A stretch of 64,000 bases of DNA, from positions 186,001 to 250,000 of the forward strand of contig OX335598.1 in the NCBI GenBank assembly GCA_946893605.1. Reading direction: 5' to 3'. Source of the DNA: Candidatus Saccharimonadota bacterium. GTDB taxonomy: Bacteria; Patescibacteriota; Saccharimonadia; Saccharimonadales; Saccharimonadaceae. Shown here one piece after another: positions 51,701 through 60,643 of this stretch. How positions within the stretch are numbered: position 1 is the first letter of the stretch; every line of letters begins with the position of its first letter. The notes beneath the pieces were generated by a model. It saw nothing but the letters and a program-made list of their open reading frames with translations, did not search any database and had not been told where the DNA came from. Both the position numbers and the translations under genes were made by a program.

Positions 51701-52049
51701 ATTCGTCAACTGGCTGAGCGTCGGCGCCACGGAAAAAATACTCGCGATGTTGATTGATGATTTCTGTACCGAAACTGTGGAATGTGTGAATTGCAATTTT
51801 ATACGCGTCCTCACCGATAATCTGGCGAAGTCGTTGGCGCATATTTGTGGCGCCGCTTTCGGTAAATGTCAGACATAAAATACTGTTTGGCAAAGTGTCG
51901 GTTTGTTTCAGGATTTGGGCAGTGCGCATACTTAGAAGCTCGGTTTTCCCTGTCCCCGGTCCAGCAATCACCAAAAGCGATCCGTGAATGTAGTCGACTG
52001 CTTGTCGTTGATTATCGTTTAATTTAGCGTAACGAGTATTGAAATCCAT
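48753..52049 (-). CDS. UvrD/PcrA-type helicase with C-terminal RecB-like nuclease
   Basis: 1098 residues. Superfamily 1 helicase motifs: Walker A VIAGPGTGKTELL (about 30-42), DEFQDTNLAQLRLL near 335, GDDDQAIFSFQGA, LTDNYRS, LMTAHKSKGLEF and VAMTRAK. The last 260 residues are a PD-(D/E)xK nuclease of the RecB type with GKLDVVD, VTDYKTGKP and QQLMFYQLLV. The layout fits AddA/AdnB-like end-resection enzymes that act in double-strand break repair and limit foreign DNA; no partner subunit is adjacent. Confidence 0.9.
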   Translation of the reverse strand: MDFNTRYAKLNDNQRQAVDYIHGSLLVIAGPGTGKTELLSMRTAQILKQTDTLPNSILCLTFTESGATNMRQRLRQIIGEDAYKIAIHTFHSFGTEIINQHREYFFRGADAQPVDELTQYQIISGILEGLDWRNPLSAKNNGEFVYIKDLIRIISEFKQSGLTPSELRAIIEDNQSTIAEIAPDIQQVFSAKISKKTIEMFAPIAEKIANLAAKNPDEKNSKLPASITPYANVLALSIVHATQEALDENSTKPLTAWKNKWCEKNANGEFVLKDFTAAEKLSAAIDVYEKYVNILSERSLFDYDDMILSVIQACESHPELRANLQEQFQFIMVDEFQDTNLAQLRLLFNLTSENDDNPNIMAVGDDDQAIFSFQGADVGNIQRFRQHYHDPKIIVLTDNYRSAENILSSARDVITQGADRLENTIDGLSKQLTAHANSEGSKVEIQEFSSVSEERAGIAKQIAELIKNGEKPENITIIARHHKELIEILPHLYKENLFVNYERHDDILEQDIIQILDKLARTVVAISQNNLDVANSLLPEITAHPAFGFSAMDIWKLSLQAYKNRQLWLESMLANSVFKEFAEWLLERAKDVPNLPLEEQLDNLLGLTNDESDDLQVNSLANFYFSPEKLDKNPEAYLTILESLRTLRQKLRDRITDKNPTLEDFLEFIDLHISTKTRLTQIRTHASSLSGAINLMTAHKSKGLEFPHVFVIGAIDSAWGEKVRSRSRAIRYPANLQLQPAGAAYDERLRLFFVAMTRAKTTLTMTYSQTNDSGSDTIIASFLTNCTPTVIPTSDDPAEQIELAETDWTTRLTSPIVPELKDLLAPALETYKLSATHLNNFLDVSRGGPQNFLLNNLLHFPSAKNSAAAYGTAIHSSLQQAHCSFSVDHQLPSTEQILQFFQKYLESQHLPADDFQLYLDKGKSALTAFLNAKSSDFHDTDLAELDFSNQGVIIDNARLTGKLDVVDIDKQNKTIFVTDYKTGKPAHSWKGSADYEKIKLHKYRQQLMFYQLLVEHSRDYSNFTFTGGRLQFVEPDMKTGDILSLEDMFSREELSEFTQLIEIIWRKITTLDLPDISGYSADYKGMLQFEKDLLAGEI

Positions 52050-52134
52050 AGTTTTATTTTACCATGTTGACTAGTTTTAATAGAGCGTGTAATATTAGGG
52101 TATCGTGCTAGTTCCTTGCGCGTTTCAGTTAGCT

Positions 52135-52180
52135 AAGGGACGCACAGTACCTTAGCGATTTCTATCCTGGAAGGAGAATC
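52135..52180 (+). promoter_or_regulatory. Hairpin leader and ribosome site of the secreted Cys protein
   Basis: GCTAAGG/CCTTAGC stem (11-nt loop) followed by GGAAGGAGA 5 nt before the ATG at 52181. TTGACT and TAATAT further upstream are plausible promoter boxes. Confidence 0.55.
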
Positions 52181-52525
52181 ATGAGCAAGAGGATTATTTC
52201 CGTACTTGCCATCGTCATGCTCGCCGCTGGGTCGCTATTCGTGACTCAGAGTAGCGCCAAGGCATATCCTGGCAACTGCTATGCGGAAGTGACGCCTGAC
52301 CTCAGAGGGCACGCTAGCTGTCATTCCGGCACGGGGTATTACCGTGTTAGTGTCAGTTGCGCAGCAGTCTGGACGTTTGGATATGCCTTTGGGGTGTATA
52401 GCCCCTGGGTTGCCGTAGGGTCCAGGAATGACGAAGCCTGGGCGTCGTGTCCTCCTGGAGCGTGGCTGTGGAAGCCTGCTGGACAGGCTCGCTATTACGC
52501 GTTCCTCGAGAGGAGAAATCCCTGA
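52181..52525 (+). CDS. Small secreted cysteine-containing protein, 114 aa
   Basis: Clear signal peptide: MSKRIISVLAIVMLAAGSLF then SSAKA, with a signal peptidase I site before YPGNC. The mature part of about 85 residues has four Cys (possible two disulfides), many aromatic residues and Gly/Ser, with PWVAVGSRNDEAW near the middle. No family recognised. GC-rich codons, a strong ribosome site, its own leader and a following hairpin mark it as an independent cassette. Could be an exported effector or adhesion-like factor. Confidence 0.7.
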   Translation: MSKRIISVLAIVMLAAGSLFVTQSSAKAYPGNCYAEVTPDLRGHASCHSGTGYYRVSVSCAAVWTFGYAFGVYSPWVAVGSRNDEAWASCPPGAWLWKPAGQARYYAFLERRNP

Positions 52526-52530
52526 GATGA

Positions 52531-52564
52531 GCCTCAGAGTCGCTCTTTGGAGCGACTCTGAGGC
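52531..52564 (+). terminator. Long perfect hairpin after the secreted protein
   Basis: GCCTCAGAGTCGCTC TTTG GAGCGACTCTGAGGC: 15-bp perfect stem. No immediate U-run, so it may work as a bidirectional or RNA-stabilising structure. Confidence 0.7.
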
Positions 52565-52597
52565 TAAGATTTATAATATTTTTTAAGGAGGGCGTAA

Positions 52598-52915
52598 ATG
52601 AAAAACTTAAAAAAGATAAGATTTAGTCATATATATATGTTTGTGCTGACAATTGCGTTGATCTTTCTGAGTTATCAAGTCTACTGGCTGAATGAAAAAG
52701 AATATCGAAGATCAGTCCAGTCCTCTATTGATTATCTTGAAAATGCCCAAAGTATTAAGCGACTTGAGTTTTGTGTTAATCACGCCATTAAAGATTGTAC
52801 TGAAGAAAATGTCGCTGATTGGAATGAAAAACATCCAGAAGACGCGTTTAAGGGTAAAAGCCACTTGGATATTTCCCGTCAATCAGTCGAATCGGTCAGA
52901 CAGGTTGGCTATTAG
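52598..52915 (+). CDS. Small membrane-anchored protein, 105 aa
   Basis: A basic N-terminus, one hydrophobic segment (about 12-32, YMFVLTIALIFLSYQVYW), then a charged soluble domain with two Cys (FCVNHAIKDC). AAGGAGG lies 7 nt before the ATG and TATAAT at 52571-52576 may drive it. No family recognised. Confidence 0.62.
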   Translation: MKNLKKIRFSHIYMFVLTIALIFLSYQVYWLNEKEYRRSVQSSIDYLENAQSIKRLEFCVNHAIKDCTEENVADWNEKHPEDAFKGKSHLDISRQSVESVRQVGY

Positions 52916-52970
52916 ATTTCACATCTTTGCCATCTCGCGCACCTCATAAAAAAATGGTAAAATATTATCT

Positions 52971-53459
52971 ATGAATAAGGCGACGTATGACGAGCTGGCA
53001 CTGGAGCGAATTGCTAAGGAAAAATTTGGTTTTCCAATTGATGTTCAATCGATAATTTTGTGGCACGCTGATGTTAGTCGCACGGCTAAGGCGTCGGTGT
53101 TTTTGACGAATAAAAAGCAGCTGATGATGTATTTAGAGGCGACGTCGCCGTTGATTTTATCTGACGTTAAAAAGATAATTTCTCGAATGGGCATGCGGGC
53201 GGAATTATTTCTTCCGCCAAAAGGTCAGCCGCGATATTTTGAAGATATCGGCAAGCGTAAATTCCGCGAAGTTTTTCCTGGAAGAAGGCACGTCACGGAT
53301 GAAGATTTGCATTTTTATAAAACTTTGGCGCCGTATAATCCCGCCTTGGTTCTGATTTCTGAAGTGAAAAATGGCGAGATATATCAATTCGACTCTGACG
53401 CGTACGGAAATTGGCGAGTTGGCGCGAGGTTCAGTTACAGAAGGATTCGGACAAGCTAA
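52971..53459 (+). CDS. Conserved hypothetical protein, 162 aa
   Basis: Mixed alpha/beta protein without signal peptide or membrane span. TYDELALERIAKEKFGFP opens it; a central stretch has HADVSRTAKASVFLTNKKQL. The ATG has TAAAAT 7 nt upstream. The 3' end overlaps the P-type ATPase start by 49 bp, suggesting linked expression. No function recognised. Confidence 0.62.
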   Translation: MNKATYDELALERIAKEKFGFPIDVQSIILWHADVSRTAKASVFLTNKKQLMMYLEATSPLILSDVKKIISRMGMRAELFLPPKGQPRYFEDIGKRKFREVFPGRRHVTDEDLHFYKTLAPYNPALVLISEVKNGEIYQFDSDAYGNWRVGARFSYRRIRTS

Positions 53460-55771
53460 TGCGTGACTATTTGGACATTATCAAGCGGAATCTGCTCTCA
53501 CCTATTGTCGTGGTGATTTTTCTGTTGGCTGGCGCGCTGGTTTATGTTCGCGAATATCGTGACGCGTGGTTTATTTCGGTGGTGATTGTCGTGAATTCGA
53601 CGATTGGCATTATTCAGGAGTTAAGGGCCAAGCGAGTTTTACGTCAATTGGAGCTGATGAGCGCGCCGAAAGCTCGATTGTTGAAAGATGGAAATGTTGT
53701 CGAGGTCGGTTATGATGAGCTTAAAATTGGCGATGAGATTCTTATTCAGGCTGGCGATGAATTACCGGCGGACGCGAAAGTTATTGAGTCGAAAGGCTTG
53801 GAACTGAATGAAAGTATGTTGACTGGCGAGTCTGCGTCGATTGAGAAAAAGGACGGCGATGTCGTGTTGGCGGCGACGACGGTTTCGGCTGGTGAAGGTA
53901 CGGCGCGAGTAACTGCGATTGGTGACGACACGAAAGCTGGCGCGATTAGCCAAGTCCTGAAACGTTACAAACCAGAACTCACACCTCTTCAATTAGCGAT
54001 TTGGCGCGCAATTTACTTCTTGACTTACGGCGCAATTGTCTTGTCGCTACTTATTGCTATCGTCTATTATTTCTCTGGCGATAACGTCGTCGTCATCTTA
54101 AAAACCATCACTTCGGCGGCGGTTACAGTCGTGCCTGAGGGTTTATTGTTGGCGAGTTCACTGCTTTTGGCGTTCGGCTCGCTGCGATTAGCTCAGGCGA
54201 AAGTCTTGCCGCAAAAATTGTCAGCAATTGAAGCCATGGCGCTTTTGAATTTGCTGGCCGTAGATAAAACAGGCACCTTGACCAGCGATGAAGTTACATT
54301 GGAACAGGTCGTGGCTTTTGGTGATGAAAATGACTATTCAGACTCTGACGTTGCCAGTTTTGCGGCGTTAATTGCTCATGAAACCAGCGGCGGAAATATC
54401 ACTGGTCGTGCAATTTTGGCGGAAGCTGCGTCGCCAAAAAATGCGAAAGTTCTGGAAGCGATGGCGTTTTCGTCAGCGCGTAAAATGGCTGGCGTGAGGG
54501 CGAATATTGACGGTGAAATTCGGACTTTGATGATGGGCGCGCCAGAGTTTGTGTCGAAGTTGGCGCCAGTAGATAAGGAAACTCAGGAAAAGCTGAATGA
54601 TTGGGCTGATAATGGTTTGCGCGTGTTGATGTTGGCTGAATTTTCGGACGATAAAACCAAATTGAAAGACTTGAAAAACGGTTCTGGAACGGCAATCGGC
54701 GCGGTTGTTCTGCGCAATTCCCTGCGTCATGGCGTTGTTGAAACGGTGGACTTTTTGCAGAGCCAAGGTGTAACTATTCGCGTGATTTCTGGCGATAATC
54801 CGCGCACGGTTCAATACATCGCCAAAGAAGCTGGAATTAAACATCCAGAAAAGGCGATTTTGGGTGAGGATTTGGCGGCGCTTAGCGAAGATGAATTTAA
54901 TAAAGCGGCTGACACTTACACGATTTTTGCCAGAGTTTTGCCAGACCAAAAAGAGCGCTTGATTAATCGATTCCAGCAATCGGGAAAATTCACTGGTATG
55001 GTCGGCGACGGCGTGAACGACGCTTTGGCGCTGAAAAAGGCTGACCTCGGCGTGGCGATGTACGCTGGTGCGCCGGCTTCTCGTCGAGTTTCTGACATTA
55101 TATTGCTCAACAATTCGTTCACTTCCCTGCCTATGGGAATGAAATTGGGCAATCAAATTATGCAGGCAATCGAAGTCATCGCTGTTCTGTTTTTCCATAA
55201 AATTATTTACGGCGTGACGCTTCTTCTTGCGACGATTCTCATCAATATGAATTATCCGTATTCGCCGCGCCATATTACGTTTATGAATATTTTTCTGGTG
55301 ACGATGCCGACTCTTATGTGGACGCTATTTCCGCCCGTTCCGAAGCATCGAATAAATCCGAAGAGATTCTGGCATGATACTTTGCTGGCTGTTACGCCGA
55401 TTGCTTTAATTACTGGCGTGGCTGTCGCGTTCACCTATTGGATTACCTCTGTTATGTTCCCTGGTCATGCTGCAGAAGTCGCAACGATGACGGTGTTGAC
55501 GGCAACGTTCTTTGGCGTATATTTGGTGTTCTTGGTGGGAATTATGCTGGACGTAACTATCGATAAATCCGCCAAGCGCGCTCGCCTGCTTTATCTTCTG
55601 TCGGTGATTATTGTGGCGGCTGGAAGCTTTGGTTTTGGGTTCCTGCGCGATTTCTTCGACTTTACCGTGCCGAATTTGTTCATAATGTGGCCAGCTGCTG
55701 GCGCAATTGTCGTAGCGATGTTAGCCCAGCTATTCATTGCTCGCTGGGCTGGTCGACGAATCGTTCAGTAA
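53411..55771 (+). CDS. P-type cation-transporting ATPase (CtpE-like)
   Basis: 786 residues from a TTG at 53411; an ATG at 53459 would shorten it by 16 residues. TGES loop MLTGESASIEK (about 137), PEGL in VVPEGLLLASS, phosphorylation site DKTGTLT (about 285), and GDGVNDALALKKADLG. Ten or so membrane segments. The PEGL motif resembles Ca-type pumps; CtpE of mycobacteria is the nearest architecture I recognise. The N-terminus is short compared with most relatives, so the true start remains open. Confidence 0.88.
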   Translation: MASWREVQLQKDSDKLMRDYLDIIKRNLLSPIVVVIFLLAGALVYVREYRDAWFISVVIVVNSTIGIIQELRAKRVLRQLELMSAPKARLLKDGNVVEVGYDELKIGDEILIQAGDELPADAKVIESKGLELNESMLTGESASIEKKDGDVVLAATTVSAGEGTARVTAIGDDTKAGAISQVLKRYKPELTPLQLAIWRAIYFLTYGAIVLSLLIAIVYYFSGDNVVVILKTITSAAVTVVPEGLLLASSLLLAFGSLRLAQAKVLPQKLSAIEAMALLNLLAVDKTGTLTSDEVTLEQVVAFGDENDYSDSDVASFAALIAHETSGGNITGRAILAEAASPKNAKVLEAMAFSSARKMAGVRANIDGEIRTLMMGAPEFVSKLAPVDKETQEKLNDWADNGLRVLMLAEFSDDKTKLKDLKNGSGTAIGAVVLRNSLRHGVVETVDFLQSQGVTIRVISGDNPRTVQYIAKEAGIKHPEKAILGEDLAALSEDEFNKAADTYTIFARVLPDQKERLINRFQQSGKFTGMVGDGVNDALALKKADLGVAMYAGAPASRRVSDIILLNNSFTSLPMGMKLGNQIMQAIEVIAVLFFHKIIYGVTLLLATILINMNYPYSPRHITFMNIFLVTMPTLMWTLFPPVPKHRINPKRFWHDTLLAVTPIALITGVAVAFTYWITSVMFPGHAAEVATMTVLTATFFGVYLVFLVGIMLDVTIDKSAKRARLLYLLSVIIVAAGSFGFGFLRDFFDFTVPNLFIMWPAAGAIVVAMLAQLFIARWAGRRIVQ

Positions 55772-55776
55772 ATATT

Positions 55777-57009
55777 TTAACTTTCTTTGACTATCTTCTT
55801 TGTGGACTGTATTTTCTCATCCGCATAAAGAACCACATCTTTTATAACCAGTTTTTGTACGGCAGAAACAAGAAGTTCCATAAATTCAAAATCTATTTTC
55901 CCGTCTTTTGTTGGAAGCATAATTTTATCGTTTTGTATTTTTTTATTGCTAATACTATTGCCCCAACTATACTTATAGGACAAACTCTTTCTAATGCAGG
56001 TCGCTATAAATAACTGGCTTATTGTGTCTGCTTTGTCTTCGTCTTTTAAATATAAAGCTAGATTGTGACTATCATTAGAGAAAAAATCTGCCCCTTGATA
56101 AGATACAACAAAAGTTTTCCCTCCGATAAAAATACAATTACCTTTATCTTTGAGCTCTTCTTTATATTTTATATAGCTAGATACGGAGTTATTATCTGCG
56201 CTAGCACATAAATAAGGCGTGTTGCCGCTATTGGGTTTTATGTCATTAGATAGGATATTTTTCGTGTTTTTTACATTAAATATCCCGTATTGACCCGTTA
56301 CATCTTTTTCTTCCCATTCTAGCAGTTTAAGATTTTCTAATGCTTCTTTTTTCTTCACTAGACAATTCGTAATTGTCTGATCCGCTTACCGTCAGGTAGC
56401 GGAAAGTTCGCGTATACGCTCCTCTTCGAGTTCGCGTATACGCTCCTCTTCGAGTTCGCGTATACGCTCCTCTTCGAGTTCGCGTATACAAGCGTCCATA
56501 AATTCAAAATCTATTTTTCCATCTTTTGTTGGAAGTTGGATGAATTCTTTTTTTACCTTTTCCCAACCCGCCTTATCAGTCCACGCAAAGTTGCCATATA
56601 TAGACTTCGCGATTGCGCCTGTTAAAAATAAATATTGATTATCATTAGGTATGTATTCCTTTTAAACGATATAGCGTATGCATCTTGCAACACTGTAAAT
56701 TCTTTATTCTGGTAAAAAGTCGCTCCCGTATTTGCTCCATTTGCAGAAATAGAGATTACATTCTTTTAATATAGTGGCATTATCTCTAGGAGCATAATTG
56801 TTAAGACCTTGGTTTTCAATACCCGCAGTCAAAACAGGAAGAGTAAACTCTGCTATTTTTTTTGGCGATAAATCGCCTACCTTCATCTTTAAATTGTTCG
56901 TTTTTAATTTCTCAAACAAATCTCCGATTCTATACTCGCCCCACTGAACGTCTTTAAGCTTTTTGTTCAGTGAGGAATCTATTTTCCCGAGCGATTGTCC
57001 CGCTCTCAT
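55777..57009 (-). pseudogene. Broken specificity (S) subunit of a BcgI-like restriction system
   Basis: Fragments of one S subunit: the first target-recognition part at 56704-57009 (VQWGEYRIGDLFEKLKTNN), the central repeat helix at about 56406-56490, and the second recognition part at 55777-56358 (LEWEEKDVTGQYGIFNVKN). These define the DNA sequence cut and methylated. At least five frame changes interrupt it (around 56765, 56660, 56640, 56395 and 56350), too many for simple homopolymer errors. The start overlaps the end of the modification-restriction gene. Likely inactive. Confidence 0.75.
56406..56490 (-). repeat. 24-bp tandem repeat, about 3.5 copies, in the S subunit
   Basis: Three exact copies of a 24-bp unit starting GTTCGCGTATACGC (56406-56429, 56430-56453, 56454-56477) and a partial fourth. 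On the minus strand each encodes eight residues, IRELEEER, extending the helix between the two recognition domains. Changes in copy number keep the frame and alter spacer length, a known way type I and related S subunits change specificity. Confidence 0.85.
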
Positions 57010-59020
57010 TTTTAAGCAAGTTTGACACTTCCCACGCCAGGTAATCGGCCACGGTCTTTTTAAAGTCCTCTAGCGTCGGTCTTGTGTCTATTGGCGCCGT
57101 CTGATTCCAGTCTGAGCCGTTTTCTGGGTCAATATGCCCTTCGTAATATTCTTTTTCCGTAAAGATATTTAGCTTACTCTTTTTCCGAATCGCACAAGGT
57201 CTACTACTTCCTGGTATCTTTCTTTTGCCCTGTCGGTATCTCTTAGATTTACGCTATTTTTTTTCCTGTTGGTCCTTGTGTAGCCGTCGTTTGAAAAGTC
57301 TATGAACTTAACAACTTCTCTGTCTTTTGGTGCGCTTCTCCTGCCCTAAACACGTATATATTTGTCTGTACGCTCGATTTCCCAACGAATAAATCTATAG
57401 GCATTTTAATACTTGCAAGTAATGTATTCTTCGTAAGAATCTTCTTATTGAGCTCCTTTGCTTTTCCGCTACCTGCTGAATTTTGAATGATAATGGCTGC
57501 GTATCCTCTGTCCATCATGGAAAGCGCTTTTTCTACGAAAATCATTCCATTGCCCTCTGCTGAATAAGGTGGATTAAGCACAAAGGCGGTTGCTGGGAAT
57601 TTTTCATCTGTTTTGCCGAATCCGTATTTGCCATCAAAATCAAGAAGTGAGTCTTTATTTAAGATGTTTGAGCTTCCATCTCCCATGAGTATCATGTTTA
57701 AGATTGCAAGCATATAGATATTCGACAACACCTCTAATCCCAAAAGCTGCTCTGCTTTTATTTTAAGTTGTTTTTGCTCCAGCTCTAATGGAGATGTTAT
57801 TTTTGCTTTTGCGTCTATAATCATCTCGTTCATCGCGGCGACAAGTAGCCCTGCGCTTCCTGTCGCAAAGTCCCAAACATAGCTGTCTTTATCTACCCTT
57901 GCTAGTTTTACTAAAAGATTAGCGACATAAGACGGCGTTAACACTACGTCATTTAGCTTATCTTGAGTAAAGCCAAGCCACGAGTACATTTCATTAAATA
58001 GCTTACCTGTAAAGTCTGTAGTCAGTCCTATCTTATAATAAATACCCAAGTCGTCAACTATCTTTGAAAATATTCTCTTAAGCTGACTTTCTCCGTTTAT
58101 CGGCTTATTAATATTTTCAGATAATAATGTGTTTTTTAGAGTTCTTACGATAAGGTCTTGTTTTGTCTTAGGTAAGTTTTTTTGTTTTAAGAACGCCTCT
58201 ATCTTTCTAACAATGATATCTCCATCTGTATTTCCCTCTTCTGTAGATGATTTTAATTCGGATTTTTCAAGCGGTCTTACTTTGTCCGGTATTCCGAGTG
58301 TTGCCATAATTGAAGCTGAAACAAGATACACTCTGTCGTTTTCACTAAGACCTTTTTCGTTTGCATAGATGTCATTGTTAAGCTTTACAGGAGCTTGCAT
58401 TTGTTTCTTTCTCTCTTTTGTCTTTGAGCGCTTCCAATTCTTCACTTGATAAAGAGTTCATTTACTTTCTTAATAAAATCATTAAAATTTTCTTTTCTCA
58501 AAAACGAAAGGTCGCTATATTTTCCTACTTTTTGTCCAATACCCAAGTGTCTTTTGGACACATAATAAACACCTATGGAGTGTCTCTATCCGCCGTTGGC
58601 TTTTTTATATCCCGTAACACCAATAGCGATTACGTCAGTGTAGCTTGTGTAGTGAAGTACGGCATTTGCGTAGTGTACTGCGCCATTTACAGCATAGCTA
58701 TTGATATTTTTGTAGTTGGGCTCATTTTTGCTTGTTCTGTTGTCTACTCTGCCATCTTCGTCAAGTCTAATCAGTTTATCTTTATAACCTTTGTACTCTA
58801 TAAGTATTGGGTAGTGATTCAAAGCTTCATCTTGCAATAAAAGTTTAGCATCTGGTCTGTTGCCGCCTGCGCCACCGCTCTTTGACTTATATTCGTCTAA
58901 AGCCTTATCTATTTCTTCATTGAGGCTTTCTTGCTCTAGCTTGTAATCTAATTTGTAACTTTTAAGCCAGCCGTTCACGAGGTCGGCAATTTTTGGTTCT
59001 ATGGATTGTTGCTTAATCAT
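56954..59020 (-). pseudogene. Broken BcgI-like nuclease-methyltransferase (RM) subunit
   Basis: Three pieces of one protein of about 690 residues: an N-terminal nuclease-like domain (58586-59020; RPDAKLLL and ILIEYKGYK, a PD-ExK pattern), and an N6-adenine methyltransferase (57300-58400; VWDFATGSAGLLVAA and the NPPY box FVLNPPYSAEG). The combination of nuclease and methylase in one chain plus a separate S subunit is the type IIB (BcgI) layout; there is no HsdR translocase. Lesions: a TAG at 58586 and frame changes near 58459, 58400, 57320 and 57180. GGAGAG precedes ATG 59020, inside the end of the upstream methyltransferase gene. Confidence 0.75.
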
Positions 59021-60356
59021 TTTTACTCTCCTTTTCAATATTCTCTAGCTTCTTATCCAAAACCACAAGGTGCTCAATGTGCGGCGTCCTCGGGAAGAAA
59101 TTGTAGCCTTGATGATGCACGATTTCATATTTTTCCTGAAGTAGGCTGACGTCTCGCGCCTGCGTGACTGGATTACAGCTCAGATAAATAATCCGAGGCG
59201 GCTCAGTTTCCAGCAGTCGATTAGTAACGTCCGAGTGAAGTCCAGCGCGCGGCGGATCAACGATGACAATTTGCTCGCCAGTTATATATTCCAGAGATTT
59301 TTCGCTCGGCGCCAAAATCGCCTTGGCATTCGGTCGATTCAATTTAGCAATATTCCTCTGCATTTCCGCGACGGCATGTTCGTTAATCTCCACCAGCGTC
59401 ACGTCATCTCCGCCAATTGTCAAACCAATTGTCCCGACTCCAGAGTAAAGGTCGAGCGTCGGCATTTTTTCATTGCAATTAATCCACGCTTTCATATCGC
59501 TCAAGGCCTTTTCGTAAACTGGAATGTTGACTTGGAAAAATCCTTCGCAGGCGTAGTTGAAGGCGACGCCTAAAATCGTGTCGCTCAGTGTTGTGTCCCC
59601 GAATTTATTCAAGCGCTCTGTGATTCTGCTGGCTGGGCTTTTGGGGTCGGAATAAATTATTTCGCCGCCCGCAGCTGATAATAATTTGGCTTCATCGTCG
59701 GAAATCAGGTTTTCTATCTTATCTTTTACGTACAATTGCCAGACGGTGTTTCCCTGTTGGTCTGAGCGAATCAGGAGTGTTTTTAATTGGCGCGCGACGA
59801 TTGGCTTTTCTCGTAAGAGGTCGCGGATTTCAATTGCCAATTTATTTATGCTCGGATGCGCCAAGCTGGTTCCGTCAACGATGACTTTTCCTTTGCCGCC
59901 ACGCTTGAAAAACGCCAAGTCCAGAGTTTCCTTTTCGTCGTCGTCCGTTTTGTCACCGAACCAACTGAACTCGACTTTATTGCGATAATTAAATTCTACG
60001 CCGTCAGAAAATACCTCGATTTTTTCAGGCAATGTGATGTTATGAAGTAAAAAAGCCTCTTCGATTAGCGACGCTTTGTACGATTGCTCGCTGGACATCG
60101 GCATTATTTGCCAAGGACTGGTGCTTAAATAACTATTTTCATCTTTCGGCGTAATTCGCTCTGGACTCTTCTCGATAATTTTCGTCACTATTCCTTCGAC
60201 GAAGTGTGATTTTTTCTTTGTCACGCGAATTGTTACAAGCTCTTTCGGCAGTCCTCCCCAGACGAACGCTTTGCGGCCGTCGTCAAGCGTCCCGATAGCT
60301 TGCCCGCCGCCAACGATTTTTTCTAATCTTAAAGTCTCAAAAATTTGTTTTCTCAT
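59013..60356 (-). CDS. RlmD/TrmA-family RNA uracil methyltransferase without Fe-S cysteines
   Basis: 447 residues. N-terminal TRAM domain (about 1-60), then an SAM domain with LDLYSGVGTIGLTIGG, VDPPRAGLHSDV and the nucleophile in IIYLSCNPVTQARD. Enzymes of this family form 5-methyluridine in 23S rRNA or tRNA. In RlmD the region after the TRAM domain holds a four-Cys iron-sulfur site; here it reads TSPWQIMPMSSEQSY, with no Cys, so the cluster is lost. rRNA versus tRNA target is undecided. Confidence 0.88.
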   Translation of the reverse strand: MRKQIFETLRLEKIVGGGQAIGTLDDGRKAFVWGGLPKELVTIRVTKKKSHFVEGIVTKIIEKSPERITPKDENSYLSTSPWQIMPMSSEQSYKASLIEEAFLLHNITLPEKIEVFSDGVEFNYRNKVEFSWFGDKTDDDEKETLDLAFFKRGGKGKVIVDGTSLAHPSINKLAIEIRDLLREKPIVARQLKTLLIRSDQQGNTVWQLYVKDKIENLISDDEAKLLSAAGGEIIYSDPKSPASRITERLNKFGDTTLSDTILGVAFNYACEGFFQVNIPVYEKALSDMKAWINCNEKMPTLDLYSGVGTIGLTIGGDDVTLVEINEHAVAEMQRNIAKLNRPNAKAILAPSEKSLEYITGEQIVIVDPPRAGLHSDVTNRLLETEPPRIIYLSCNPVTQARDVSLLQEKYEIVHHQGYNFFPRTPHIEHLVVLDKKLENIEKESKND

Positions 60357-60403
60357 TAGGCTATATTATATCAGGATGTGTGGATTTTTTCTGGATGGCG
60401 TGC

Positions 60404-60409
60404 TATAAT
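60404..60409 (+). promoter_or_regulatory. -10 box of tRNA-Gln
   Basis: Extended -10 TGCTATAAT (60401-60409), 20 nt before the mature tRNA. Confidence 0.6.
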
Positions 60410-60429
60410 CGTCATTGTCCTGGCAATAG

Positions 60430-60504
60430 TGGGACGTCGCCAAGCGGTAAGGCACTGGGTTTTGGTCCCAGCATTCGCAGGTTCGAATCCTGCCGTCCCA
60501 GCCA
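60430..60504 (+). tRNA. tRNA-Gln (anticodon TTG)
   Basis: 75 nt with encoded CCA. Acceptor TGGGACG pairs with CGTCCCA; anticodon arm CTGGG-TTTTGGT-CCCAG gives TTG; T arm GCAGG-TTCGAAT-CCTGC. Confidence 0.95.
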
Positions 60505-60524
60505 AGTTAAATTAAACGTAGATT

Positions 60525-60546
60525 CTCGCCCGAATGGGCGATTTTT
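60525..60546 (+). terminator. Terminator after tRNA-Gln
   Basis: CGCCC GAAT GGGCG followed by ATTTTT. A second GC-rich hairpin, GGTTGGCG/CGCCGACC, lies about 8 nt further on. Confidence 0.7.
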
Positions 60547-60643
60547 GGGTTGGCGGCGCGCAGCGCCGACCAAGCGGTTTCAGGGGGGTGATTTGATATT
60601 GATATTTTGAGAATTCAGGAAAGTTGCAAGTAAATTGAAGGTA

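Noticed and set aside
52971-55771. Hypothetical protein and P-type ATPase as one frameshifted gene
   Set aside because: The first protein has its own leaderless start and is not like a P-type N-terminus, and the frames overlap by 49 bp; separate genes are more likely.
56406-56490. Repeats considered as a CRISPR array
   Set aside because: The 24-bp units are directly adjacent with no spacers and encode an in-frame helical repeat of the S subunit.
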